A stretch of DNA of 64,000 nucleotides, taken from Cylindrotheca closterium (Eukaryota; Bacillariophyta; Bacillariophyceae; Bacillariales; Bacillariaceae). A model generated the notes under the pieces. That model made no database searches, was not told the origin of the DNA, and saw only the letters and a program-made list of their open reading frames with translations. The DNA lies in NCBI GenBank assembly GCA_933822405.4, contig CAKOGP040000091.1, forward strand, positions 1-64,000, in the 5' to 3' direction. The position numbers and the translations under genes were made by a program. This document shows positions 54,382-64,000 of this stretch, in pieces (position 1 is the first letter of the stretch; every line of letters starts with the position of its first letter).

Positions 54382-55576
54382 TTCTATAATCAGTTTTTGA
54401 AGTGATTTGGAGGCAAAGGGATTTGTTTTCAATCCGTATGATCCGTGTGTTGCTAACAAAGTTGTCGATGAAAAACAGCAAACTATCAGATTTCATGTTG
54501 ACAATCTTATGTCAAGTCACATGGATCCGAAAGTAAATGGCAAATTTGCTAAGTGGTTGAACATGAGATATGGTTCGATCAAGGCATGCACAATCGTCAG
54601 AGGAAAGATACACAGATATCTTGGAATGACTTTGGATTTCTTGGTGAAAGGAAAACTTAAGATCCGCATGGACGACTATGTCAAGAACATGTTGGAAGAT
54701 TTTCCTATCAAGTTCAACAAGGATTCAAAGCAGGAAACACCAGCTGGTAACAATTTACTGGAAGCTGGTAAAGGGAAGTTACTCAGTGCTGAGTACCGTC
54801 AGATCTTTCATACTACTGTTGCAAGGGGACTTTATGTCTCTAAGAGAGCTCGTTTGGATATCCATCCAATGATTACTATTCTTGCCTTGAGAGTTTGAGA
54901 GCCTACAGAGTCTGATTGGAAGAAGTGTGTTCGCATGATGCGATATTTGTTTTGTACATCGTTGTATCACCTGACACTTTCCGCAGAATCACTACAAGTC
55001 ATGAAATGGATGATCAACGCATCAGTTGCAGTGCATCCAGATTTCAAGAGCTATACTGGCGGCACTCTGTCCTTTCGAGGAGGTGCAGCTCAAGTGATGT
55101 CAAAGAAGCAAAAGCTAAACAGCAGAAGCAGTACAGAAGCGGAATTGATTGCTGTTGACAATGTTGTCATGATGATACTATGGACAAAGTTGTTCATGGA
55201 GTGGCAAGGGTATCTGATCGAGAAGAATATCTTGTATCAGGATAACAAAAGCGCCATTCTACTGGAAGATAATGGTCGCAAGAGCGCGGGCAAAAGAAGC
55301 CGAGCTATCGATATTCGTTATTTCTTTATCACAGATCAAGTTGAGAAAGGAAATGTTAAGATCAAATACTATCCAACTGACGATATGATTGCGGATTTCA
55401 TGACTAAGCCATTGCAAGGTGAGAAGTTTCGCAAGTTCAGGGATCTGATTCTTGGTCCACAGGAATAGGTCAGACAAGTATGTATATGTCCAAAATGAAA
55501 ATACAAAACAAAAATAAACAGTGAATGAGAGCATGTCCCATTGCTGCCAATGGTGATTGTCACAATGGCAGAAGTG
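54382..55576 (+). mobile_element. Family A copia 5'-truncated: RT end, RNase H, 3' untranslated region
   Basis: Starts inside RT at about 54382. The frames 54407-54898 and 54935-55468 are unusually well preserved. Its 3' region runs directly into the LTR at 55577-56085, which is also the 5' LTR of the next element. Confidence 0.9.
54407..55468 (+). pseudogene. Family A RT C-terminus and RNase H
   Basis: 54407-54898 reads EAKGFVFNPYDPCVANKVVD, then the active-site box as TIRFHVDNLMSSHMDP: HVDN, so the second Asp is Asn (codon AAT at about 54503-54505). It continues through KGKLKIRMDDYVKNMLEDFP to SKRARLDIHPMITILALRV, then TGA at 54896. 54935-55468 is RNase H with INASVAVHPDFKSYTGG (first Asp changed to Asn), SRSSTEAELIAVDN, YQDNKSAILLEDNGRKSAGK and MIADFMTKPLQGEKF. 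Confidence 0.85.
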
Positions 55577-56085
55577 TGTTGGAATATAACGAAATATGAG
55601 TTTTTACGTTCCAAAAAGAAACTATTCAAGTACAAAGTTTTTGACATGTACAATCGGACTTTGATCGTGATGTCGGGATTCGACGCAAGTATGCCGGACG
55701 CAAGTCTGTAGGACAATCTATATCCACACAAAAAGGGAATGACCCTATACAAGTGAGATATCGATTGTTGTGTACAATGCAGTAGGGAATAATACAAGAT
55801 GTCCCAAAGTACTGCATCCAACACAGAATTGTCGTAGAGGTCGAATCAAGTTCTGTAAACAAGGGATTTTCCAAGGAAAAATCGTTGAACTTACCTTTGG
55901 GATTGAATCATCAATTCAAGTCAAATATTAATCAAATAGGAACAATTTCACTCAAAGTATACCTAGAAACAGGAGAACTATTATTGTGAATGTGTTGTAC
56001 AATCCATTACAAATTTAGATCGCAGAGAGTTTGTTCTGAGCGCTAAAGGCACTCACGATAGAGCAAATTTTGCTGTATTCTAACA
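55577..56085 (+). repeat. Family A LTR shared by two elements
   Basis: 509 bp, TGTTGGAATATAACG to ATTCTAACA. The left neighbour is the 3' end of one internal region, the right neighbour is a primer site and gag. Confidence 0.9.
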
Positions 56086-56099
56086 TTCAATCACAAAAG
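56086..56099 (+). promoter_or_regulatory. Primer-binding position of the right-hand family A element
   Basis: TTCAATCACAAAAG after the LTR, same as in the other two copies. The LTR counterpart (55914-55927) has two mismatches in this copy (CCTTTGGGATTGAA). Confidence 0.55.
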
Positions 56100-56168
56100 G
56101 CAACAAAACAAAATTTACGTCAAGAACAGCACTGCCTTAGATACAAAGGAGTGAGTGATTCGTTGACA

Positions 56169-57255
56169 ATGGGACGTTCTTCATCCGGTGGTGGAAGAGG
56201 ACGTGTGACTCCTCAGAAAGTCAACAGCGATTTGAGTTCAACAGTTGTGAAACATCTATTTTCAACGAAAGATGGAAACGATGGAAAGGTAAGATCGTCA
56301 TAAAGATGCCGAGGAAAGAGTGATTGACTATATCCAAGCTTCTGGAATGAAATGTTCAGAAGACATGGTGAAATCAATTTGAGATGGAAAGTCGATCGGC
56401 TTCAATCCGATTGCTCCAAGATTGAACGCTCCAACTCAAACTGAAGCTGATGCAAGAGAAACAGAGATGGCTCAAAACAAGATTCTCTATTCTGCAAAGC
56501 TTGACGAGAACATGCGAAGATCAGCCTACTTTGAGACAAACAAGAGAACCGTCAAATCAAACATCATGGTGAAGTTTGTGACGAAGGCAATGGATATCAA
56601 GCTTCAAGGTGAAGCCAATTTCACGACTACTCTTGAAGATCCGATGGATCTCTTGAAACGTATTGAACGATTCATGAAGAAGTGTGCTGATGCTGACTAT
56701 GATTTCTTGGATTTCTGGGAAGCGAATCAAAAGTTCTTTGCTATGAAGCATGTAACAACGGAAAACTTCATGCATTTCAAGGAACGATTCTTGAGACAGG
56801 CTGAAGTCCTGCAAGATCTATATGGCGTGGCCTGGTTCCAAGATTTTGCAGTCAAGATGAAAGCGTATGCTGCTATTGTTAGCACCGATACTGCTGCTCA
56901 AAACAAGTTCAAGGATGATATCTTTGAAGCCGTTCTTGCAACAGGATTTCTATGCAACAGCGATCGAACGAGAACAGCTCCTCTGATGCTGGATCTTCAG
57001 ACGAACTATTGCAGAGAAGTGGATTATTATCCAAAGACGGTCAGCAAAGCACAAGATATGTTGAAAATTCACATGGAAGTGAGTAAAAATCCTAGAGTGA
57101 ACCTCTACCAAGGAAAGGACCAACCTAATAAAGGTAAAGGTAAAGGTAAAGGTAAAGGAAAAGGAAAGGGGAAACCAAAGGATGGAAAGAAGAAGGCAGC
57201 ATGTTATGTATGTGGCAACAAAGTCCATATGTCTCCAAAATGCCCAGACAGTTAG
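56169..57255 (+). pseudogene. Family A gag, 5' part
   Basis: ATG at 56169-56171. Frameshift near 56297-56302, nonsense TGA at 56380-56382 (CGA in the copy at 48650), then an 834-bp open stretch from 56422: AQNKILYSAKLDENMRRSAY, FMKKCADADYDFLDFWEANQ, EAVLATGFLCNSDRTRTAPL, a KGKG tract and CYVCGNKVHMSPKC (C-x2-C-x4-H-x4-C). The frame ends at a TAG created by an inserted TTAGGG tract (57252). This stretch shows the full family A gag sequence best. Confidence 0.87.
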
Positions 57256-57331
57256 GGTTAGGGTTAGGGTTAGGGTTAGGATGTTATGTATGTGGCAACA
57301 AAGTCCATATGTCTCCAAAATGCCCAGACAG
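57201..57331 (+). repeat. Interstitial telomere-type tract between two identical 51-bp gag copies
   Basis: 57201-57251 and 57281-57331 are identical 51-bp sequences encoding the zinc knuckle. Between them lies 57252-57280: four TTAGGG units plus TTAGG. The insertion adds 80 bp, shifts the frame and supplies a stop. Confidence 0.95.
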
Positions 57332-57559
57332 ACTGCTACCAAAGACCCAATGGAAGAATCAGAATCAATATGTTGACTATGGGAAGAAGCTCAATCTTAA
57401 TCAGATTGGAGCAAATGTCCCAGCTACTGTTCCAGCTATAGTTCCTGGATCTTCAGCATCCACAATAATAATAATAATAATAATAATAACTGAGACATTA
57501 ATCGTTAATATGCTACTCTATGGGCATTTGATTGCCGGTGAAATATTCGGCTGTAAAGG

Positions 57560-59293
57560 TCAAGTACTGTAAAGCGGTGAGTCAACAACAAGTTTGAACC
57601 ATATGAGGCATCTGTATTTTGAACAGAAGTTGCTCAAGTCTCCCAAGGGGGTAAAGACTTCTCCCGCAACGTGGCGGGGTGAATTTGGGGCATGTAAGGT
57701 CCCGCAAAAAGTTGGGCAGGGTCCAGCGGAGAAAATAGTCCGCAGACTGCGGCGTGGTGCTTTCATGGAGCGAAGGAAATCTCTGCGTTCCTGACGAAGC
57801 AACTTAAGCCACTCTTCCTTGTCTACCAATGACTTGCAAAGGACTCGTCGACGGCATGTTAGCATTGGTTGAATTTCCTTAGGCAAGTCATCGGGACCCA
57901 TATCAAACTGGGAGTGAATCCCCTCATTGACAGTACTGTGATGTTCACGTAATTGAACGTTATCATCCGAATGTTGAACGGAGTTCTGTTGCTCCCACAT
58001 GTAGAAGCCGATGGAGATCAGCTGTTGTGAGAGGCGGGACGCCCAAAGAGAGACAGATCGGTGACATCTTATCTCGTCATAATATTGTTGTTGGAGTGGA
58101 AGCCAAGATGAGGCAAAGCGTCCCTCCAAAAGGCCTTGAGACCCAATCACCTGCTGAGCCAAGAAGGCCGGCCGAACCAAAGAGGAGATGGGCCTTGGGG
58201 GAAATGAAGGAGGTGTGCAAACGCCCCGAAGAAGCTGTAGGATCGCTATTTTGATGGAAGGGCCTGTCAGTTGCAGGTCTAGCCACGCGGAGAAGGCTGC
58301 AGTGCGACGATCCCATTCAGCTGTTGCCAAAGCAGCGCGGCAGCGGGGAACATGCAGATGATCCTTGAAGTCGCCGCAGCGTGGGCAAGCTGCTGATGTC
58401 TCCAGACCCCATAGAACTTTAAATTTGCCTGTGCCGCACATGCCCACACAATGTTTAGTAGACCACCTTTGTAGTCCTGCAGGAAGAGATCGCATGGCGC
58501 GACCCATTGTGTCCCAGGCAATCTCAGACTCGGCTTCAGCGGAGATAGTACCTTTGTCCCTCCAGCGGGAGCGTAGGGCCGGAAGAGTCACACACTCTTG
58601 GATGAACCGGGGATCAAGGCGTGACTGTTTGGTGTCGGCCACGTACAGTGCCGCAAGTTCAGTGAAAAAACGAGGGTTGGGGGCTATAAGATGATTGGCC
58701 GTCTCAAGTTCCTTACGGTACTCCACCGCCATACCATCCACCTCAAGTTTCCGTTTCTCCCACCAAGAAAGTTCATCAAAGAGATTGGACTTGTCGAGAT
58801 GTCCATACACGTGCTGGGGCGCCCAATCCACCGAGGACCGAAGGATCGCTTCCCGAATGGACGATACCAGGTCAAACTGAGCATCCGTTGGAGACAGGGG
58901 ACGATCTTTGAAAGCCATCTCAATAGCAGAGAGGCCATCACAAGCAATCCGTACCTTGGGGCCGGCCGAAATGTTTGGGAACCATTGCTCAAGAAGCCAA
59001 TCAACCGCCATTATGCCGGCCAACAGACCAATGAGCTCGCTGCGGTATGGACTCTGGTCCTGGGGTAAACCGGGAGTCTGACACCGGATGATGATTCGAT
59101 GGCATCCTCCATGCTTCACCAGGATTTGAACCGCCACGGTCCCCAACTCGTTCTTGAAGGATCCATCGCTGATCACACACAGGCGACCGTCCAACAGAGC
59201 ATCAGCTAATGTGGCTTCGTCACCGTGAACCTCGATCTCATCGGGGACCCATCCGTAGTAGTCCGTGCAGAGCTCGGCAGCTGTCTGCCACAC
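57560..59293 (-). CDS. LINE-like RNase H and CCHC C-terminal domain
   Basis: Uninterrupted 577-codon frame. RNase H occupies residues about 38-190, with acidic residues D43 (LCVISDGS), E86 (YRSELIGL), D119 (IACDGLSA) and D186 (EVDGMA), plus H165 (VYGHLDKS), all present, unlike the sister copy. At 303-318 a finger CPRCGDFKDHLHVPRC (C-x2-C-x7-H-x3-C) follows, as in the C-terminal region of many LINE RTs. The rest is helical with SLWASRLSQQLISIGFYMWE near 450-470. The start Met is internal to the original polyprotein. RT upstream is broken, so the protein is unlikely to be made as such. Confidence 0.82.
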   Translation of the reverse strand: MWQTAAELCTDYYGWVPDEIEVHGDEATLADALLDGRLCVISDGSFKNELGTVAVQILVKHGGCHRIIIRCQTPGLPQDQSPYRSELIGLLAGIMAVDWLLEQWFPNISAGPKVRIACDGLSAIEMAFKDRPLSPTDAQFDLVSSIREAILRSSVDWAPQHVYGHLDKSNLFDELSWWEKRKLEVDGMAVEYRKELETANHLIAPNPRFFTELAALYVADTKQSRLDPRFIQECVTLPALRSRWRDKGTISAEAESEIAWDTMGRAMRSLPAGLQRWSTKHCVGMCGTGKFKVLWGLETSAACPRCGDFKDHLHVPRCRAALATAEWDRRTAAFSAWLDLQLTGPSIKIAILQLLRGVCTPPSFPPRPISSLVRPAFLAQQVIGSQGLLEGRFASSWLPLQQQYYDEIRCHRSVSLWASRLSQQLISIGFYMWEQQNSVQHSDDNVQLREHHSTVNEGIHSQFDMGPDDLPKEIQPMLTCRRRVLCKSLVDKEEWLKLLRQERRDFLRSMKAPRRSLRTIFSAGPCPTFCGTLHAPNSPRHVAGEVFTPLGDLSNFCSKYRCLIWFKLVVDSPLYST

Positions 59294-60577
59294 GTGAAGA
59301 ATGGATGGCCTGGAGGGAGAGGGCGGTTCAGTGGCACGGCCAGTACCGGTGAGAAGAACCCTGTCAGATCCTGTGATGGAGCGAACCGTAGCACGAAGAG
59401 CGCCAGAAGGGAGCGGTGCCGTCCACCATGGGCAGGAAGGATGGCACGGCCCTGGTGCGTAGCGACGTGACGTGGTGGGAGAGCCCTCAGAGCTAAAGTG
59501 TTTCTAGGTTGCCCCACGGCGGTGGAAAAGGCCTGTGGTGGGGGACAATAACCAATTCCAGTCCTCCAGACGGTCAGTCCATGGCCCCAAGGGCTGTTGT
59601 AGTGGGTGATGTGGCCCGTTGGAGGCAAGCAAGGCTCTGGACAAGGTGGTCTGCCACAGGACCCAGTGTTGCCTTGTTGGGCGAGCTGCCCTTGGCCATT
59701 GGTATGGCAAGCGGCAGCACTCATCCCTGAGCACATTCCACGCGGAGCGACGAATAAACCTGCCATCAGCAGTCACAATGTCAGACACTGTGCATACCTG
59801 AAGGAACATTCGACACCAATTGAGCCATAAAAGTTCCTCCTGTTCAACCTCCAAGTTGATAAAGAGATCCATCAGAAGGGAGTCGTCCGTACATCAAAGG
59901 GAGAGGGCTGGAGAGTCATAGGCGACATAGATGTCCAAACCTTCAAGCTCATGCCAGACTCGTTTCAACCACGTGTCTGAAGCAAGGATCGCCGTGTTGG
60001 TCTAGACTTGTTGCAGAAGTCCAAAGGACGTCCCCGTTTCAAGTTGATGGGCTTGGATCTTGGCCTCCATATAGTCACCAGTTTTGGTCCTGTTGGCCAT
60101 AAGTCGGAGCAGCATCTCAAGATGCTTAAACACTTGACAACCAAACGGATGTGGAAGTCCAAGACCCTGATAGGACAGCGGAGCAAATACGACATCCCGA
60201 GGGAAATTACGACAGACACCCGCCTTTGGAAGGCACACTTGAAGTACCGGAGACATAATGTCTGTCCATTGCTGGGCATCCAGGGTTGTTAGCGCCATCG
60301 GATACTCCAATTTCTTCATGATGGTCGATCTGATGAGGGGAAGGACATCATATTTGTGAAGCAGGTTGGGTCGAAGCTGTTCTGCCCAATCCTTAGCTTT
60401 AGCAACCATCTGAGCCTCAAGGTTTTCCAAGGGAGAAAGCATAACTCCCAAAGTGCGTTCTGAGTTGTCTGGTTCAAGGCGACGCAAGGATTCAGTAGCA
60501 CCTGAAAGACCTTGAATTTGGAGTTCAAAGTTGGGAGCGACTGCTTTTTTTCCACGGAATTTCCATTTACCTGTGCG
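59294..60577 (-). pseudogene. LINE-like RT thumb, broken
   Basis: 60002-60487 carries SERTLGVMLSPLENLEAQMV, LPKAGVCRNFPRDVVFAPLS and AHQLETGTSFGLLQQV, then a TAG at 59999-60001. 59504-59872 continues (LLWLNWCRMFLQVCTVSDIV) and shifts near 59510-59560. 59206-59766 is a shadow frame. The FVDD palm region is not present. Confidence 0.78.
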
Positions 60578-60587
60578 GCATCCACAA

Positions 60588-61500
60588 GTGGAGCATCAAG
60601 TGTTGCGGGAAGCGTTAACACACCTTTGCAACTTGCTGGTACTACAGGTAATCAAATGATGCAAGTTCCTTCTGGAATGCAGCTCATGCAGATTCCAACT
60701 CAAGCTGGCGGCACTGTTACTGTTCCTTATTCTATGAATGCGTGGAGTGCAACTCAGCCGACATGGCTTCAGTGGTGCTCAAGTGCGCCATGGATTCGAT
60801 GCAACTCAAGCTCCAACTCCGCAAGCTGTGAAAACTGGATATTTTGATATGTCAAATGTCTTCCACGATGTTATCAAGGGAAAGGATGAGAATGGCAATG
60901 ATGTCTATCTTATTCCATGTCCTGCTGTTATGACAAATGTCAAACTTCAAGCCGACTGGCACTATGCTAGTGAAGATGAAGATTTGCCTGATCTTGCTAC
61001 TGAACAGATTGAGGTCTGCAGTTTATTCAAAGCCACAGAAAGGAAAGAGATCCATTTGGGTTGTACGATCATGTCATCATGGAAAGTGGTTGTACAAACG
61101 CCACCATTTGTAATGGTGAGCTTATGCATGGACTCCGTCATGCTGATAAAGAACTTGACATGCACACTAACGTGGGTAGCAGAGTTCTCGACCAAGAAGG
61201 TTTTCTAGGAAGATTTCCACCTCCAGTCTATCATGATGAAGATGGAATTGCCAATGTACTTGCTATGCGCGAGATGATTGCTGTGGGATACCGTATTACT
61301 ATGGATACTGATGCAGACAATGCTTTTATTGTGCATTGTGATGGAAACCGAAAGATGCGATTTGTGAATTGTAAGGGTGTGTATGTGTTGGAGCAACTTG
61401 GAGCAAATGTCGAAACAGGTGCCAAAGAGACAAGTGCGATGTACCTTCGCCAGTTTTTTGAACTTCTTCAAACCAACAGAATGGATATGCTGGACTCAAG
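60588..61500 (+). pseudogene. Family A gag end and protease with altered active site
   Basis: 60588-60840 holds the gag spacer (TSGASSVAGSVNTPLQLAGT) with a short deletion at WSATQP. 60841-61200 starts protease (MSNVFHDVIKGKDENGNDVY). A one-base deletion at about 61006 shifts the frame. 61061-61504 carries the active site as HVIMESGCTNATICNGELMH: ESG instead of DSG (GAA at 61082-61084). A further deletion near 61455 truncates the pre-integrase start. Confidence 0.83.
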
Positions 61501-62349
61501 ATGACCTCCAAGATGGCAACCGTTCGAAGGAACAAGGAAGGATTCACTCCAAGACAAGTCAAGGCTGCGATGGAAGCGAGAAGTGCAATGCACATACTCA
61601 ATGCTCCAAGCACCAAAAGTCTGAAGTATGCGATCCGATCTGGTCTCATCAAGTACTGTCATATCACCGAAGAAGCGATCAATCATGCCAAAGCAATCTT
61701 TGGACCTGACGCCTCTACATTGAAAGGCAAGTCAACAAGACCAACTCCAAAGAAGACGTACGACAACTTCTTCAGTCCACCAGAGGAATTATATCAGCAC
61801 AATCGATCTATTACCGTCTGTATTGATCACATGGAGATCGAGAATGCTAAGTTTCTCACCTGCATTGATACCACTGTGCGTTATCGCTCATGTATTCCTG
61901 TGCAGAACCTGAAGACTGACCCTGTATTTGAAGCATTGGATAAGATATTCCGCCACTACAACAAGGCAGGCTTTCAAGTCAAGATCATCAAGTGTGATCG
62001 GGCGTTCATTCCTCTCACGGATGATATGCTAGACGATATGGGTGTTACTATTGACCCGACTGCAGCTGGAGACCACGAGCCTACCGCTGAGCGAAACAAT
62101 AGGACGCTGAAAGAAAGAGTCAGAGTAGCTCTTGCACGATTACCCTACAAAGTGGTTCCAAAAGTGATCACTGAATGTCTTGGACGTCGAGCCGCCGAGC
62201 TATTGAATGTCTTTCCCCAGAAAGACAGTATCTCATCACATTTTAGTCCGCAGCAACTCATTGATAATGTCAATATCAACTACAAGAGTGACATGGTTGC
62301 TGAACTTGGACAAATGTTCATGCAATTGGGACAGATTCCAACAATTTGA
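61501..62349 (+). pseudogene. Family A pre-integrase and integrase
   Basis: 282 open codons. TPRQVKAAMEARSAMHILNA and LKGKSTRPTPKKTYDNFFSP precede the core. By my alignment the catalytic acids are D109 (SITVCIDHMEI), D166 (KIIKCDRAFIPL) and E197 (HEPTAERNNRTLKER). The frame ends at a TGA (62347-62349) that replaces a CGA in the copy at 45740. The integrase C-terminus continues in frame as 62346-62555. Confidence 0.88.
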
Positions 62350-62990
62350 TGGAACCCCAAAGTATCAAAGCAATTTACATTGAACCTACGAAGGGACAAC
62401 GTACTGGGCACCGAGTGCTCAACCTCAATACTAAGAAGATGCTTTCCCGACCCAAGGTCGTTGTACTACCCGTTACCGACCAAGTAATCCAGCGTGTTGA
62501 AGCTTGGGCTGCTGCCGAAGGTGTTACTTCCATGAAGTTCTTTGATAAGAAGTGAGATTTGGAGACATTTCAAGATGGCAATCAAATCGCAGGAGTGGAT
62601 GACACGGAACAAGATTACTTAGAAGAAGCCTTTGATCAGGACTATGAACCTGAAGATGAAGATGAACGTGATTTCAATCTACGTGGACAATTCGATGATA
62701 TCGATGACTCCAAAAGAGAAGAGCTCTTGGCCGATGCAGACAATGATGTCGATGATTTGCCAGAACTCACTGTCAGATTCTGTGGAGATGAGATTATGAC
62801 GATGAATCAGACGACAATTCCGGTGATGATGGCAATGAAGAGGAAGAGCCTATTGTGACCGATTTAAATCACCATCAAGAAAATGTCGATAGAGGAACTG
62901 ATGATATTGGGAGCCTTGTTACTGATCTGGAGGACCTACAAGAGCTGCCAGAAGAAGAGATTGTATTCGAGCCTGAAATGCCTCAAGTAG
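62350..62990 (+). pseudogene. Family A integrase end and acidic linker
   Basis: 62346-62555 carries YIEPTKGQRTGHRVLNLNTK and VVVLPVTDQVIQRVEAWAAA, then a stop at 62553-62555 where another copy has AGA. 62559-62858 is the acidic linker (DQDYEPEDEDERDFNLRGQF), with a frame change at about 62780-62855. Confidence 0.8.
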
Positions 62991-64000
62991 CAAAAGTCAC
63001 TCGATCTGGGCAAACGTATGCGCAAGCTGCAATGTCTGGGATGAACCTTTCCCAAGTTCCAAAGAAACCAAGAAAATGGCCTTCAAGCAGGAGTGACAGT
63101 TCTGCCAATAAGAACAAAAATCGAGAATTGAAACTGTTGAAGAACAAGTTAAAATCTGGTATTTGTACCAAAGAAGGAAGTTGCAGTACTAAAGACAGTG
63201 AAGCTATCCTTGAAGCACAGCACAATCTATGTTTCCAACAGATTGGGAATGAGATGAAAGCTGATTATGAAGAGCACAACGCTATTCTGATCGCTCGTTG
63301 CATGATGCAGATCAAGGCCAAGTTTGATACTGATGAAGGTCTGAACTTCATCCAACAGTATTACATCAATCAAGGACTCAAGAAGTTTGGTGATGATGGA
63401 AAGGATGCTGTGGATAAGGAGTTGAGACAAACGCTCCTGAGAGATTGTTTTACTCCCGAATTTGTTAAAGATTTGACCGCGTCTGAGCAAAAGAAGGCCC
63501 AATCAGCGATGATGTTACTCACGGAGAAGCAATTCGAAAAGACAATTAAAGGTTGCCTAGTATACCGAGGCGATGGAACTTGTGAATGGGTATCGCAAGA
63601 GGACACTGCAAGTCCAACTGCTATTTGTGTTATTGATGCACACAGAGGTAGAGATGTAATGACGATGGACGTGCGTAAGGAAGGAGAAGATCGAGTCTAC
63701 ATGAAAATCACTGGCATGATGGTCCAGATATTGATTGACATGGCTCCAGAGTATCGCAAAAACATTGTACTAGAGAACCGAAAGCGAGTAATCTATGTGC
63801 GGGTACTACGTGCTATATATGGGATGTTACAATCAAGCCTCCTATTCTATAATCAGTTTGGAGGCAAAGGGATTTGTTTTCAATCCGTATGACCCGTGTG
63901 TTGCGAACAAAGTTGTCGATGAAAAACAGCAAACTATCAGATTTCACGTTGACGATCTTATGTCAAGTCACATGGATCTGAAAGTAAATGACAAAGTTGC
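62855..64000 (+). pseudogene. Family A basic/helical region and RT start (cut by window end)
   Basis: 345-codon frame from linker end to RT: KVTRSGQTYAQAAMSGMNLS, then NLCFQQIGNEMKADYEEHNA and GLNFIQQYYINQGLKKFGDD. In RT two deletions remove LQEAITTT and the residues IPNAFIQTYMPEA, leaving VMTMDVRKEGEDRV, so the catalytic Asp region is damaged. After LLFYNQF a nine-base-type deletion shifts the frame. HVDD is readable at 63949-63960 in that other frame. The element continues beyond 64000. Confidence 0.83.

Larger units (their letters stand above)
57466..60577 (-). mobile_element. LINE-like element 2, 5'-truncated, with target duplication and (TTA)n tail
   Basis: 3112 bp on the minus strand. 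GCATCCACAA occurs at both borders (57456-57465, 60578-60587): a 10-bp target duplication inside gag. The 3' end (left side) is a pure (TTA)n run (57464-57489), the kind of microsatellite tail left by target-primed insertion. The 5' end is cut inside the RT thumb, so the catalytic palm is missing. Homologous to 14839-17823. Confidence 0.93.
55577..64000 (+). mobile_element. Family A copia element with LINE inserted in gag (runs off the right edge)
   Basis: 5' LTR 55577-56085, gag 56169-57465 interrupted by a LINE-like insertion (57466-60577), gag end 60578-60840, protease about 60841-61500, integrase 61501-62349, linker 62346-62990, RT 62990-64000. Multiple stops, an RT deletion and the insertion make it inert. 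Removing the insertion would leave a normal family A gag order. Confidence 0.9.

Noticed and set aside
57252..57280. TTAGGG tract as a true chromosome end
   Set aside because: Only 29 bp long and gag sequence continues identically on the far side, so it is interstitial.

Overview
This window looks like transposon-dense heterochromatin from a eukaryote, most likely a diatom or related stramenopile. The clues are indirect. There are many copia-type LTR retrotransposons with an HVDD reverse transcriptase box, RT-RNase H non-LTR elements, Pogo/Plavaka-like transposase debris, and an interstitial TTAGGG tract. I see no operons, rRNA, tRNA or CRISPR. Species cannot be read from the sequence. Nearly every coding region is broken by stops, frameshifts or deletions. 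The only intact non-transposon gene I would defend is a putative type II membrane glycosyltransferase at 35207-36478 (minus).

One copia lineage, here 'family A', makes up a large part of the window. Its layout can be pieced together from its copies: an LTR of about 510 bp (TGTTGGGAT...TTCTAACA), gag with a CCHC knuckle and a Lys-Gly hexanucleotide repeat, protease (DSG), integrase (D, D, E), an acidic linker, RT (HVDD), RNase H, then the 3' LTR. Family A pieces lie at 1-3971(+), 5792-6690(-), 6735-7218 (solo LTR), 8425-10415(-), 22555-23985(-, mini-element), 24204-28061(-), 28072-29050(+), 30841-32184(+), 33900-34455(+), 37378-38140, 42933-49195(-), 51982-52541(-), 54382-55576(+) and 55577-64000(+, running off the window). 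Other copia lineages are B (42110-42932 and 49196-50034, split by a family A copy), C (54036-54372), D (18180-22552) and E (12318-13240).

Other mobile DNA includes two related LINE-like elements. The one at 14839-17823 has decayed catalytic codons. The one at 57466-60577 is 5'-truncated and sits inside the gag of the right-hand family A element, with a 10-bp target duplication and a (TTA)n tail. A DNA transposon with about 40-bp inverted ends and a TA duplication (38370-40246) sits in a tandem-repeat array. A dispersed repeat 'R' occurs at 6691-8424, 32307-33205 and 40746-41670.

The most interesting observations are four. (1) The primer-binding position of family A is complementary to a stretch inside its own LTR, which suggests Tf1-like self-priming in a copia element. 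(2) A (TTAGGG)n tract is sandwiched between two identical 51-bp copies of gag. (3) Several insertions are precisely datable in order, including a solo LTR whose empty site survives in a paralog in the same window. (4) Inactivating changes are concentrated at CpG, which suggests cytosine methylation or deamination.
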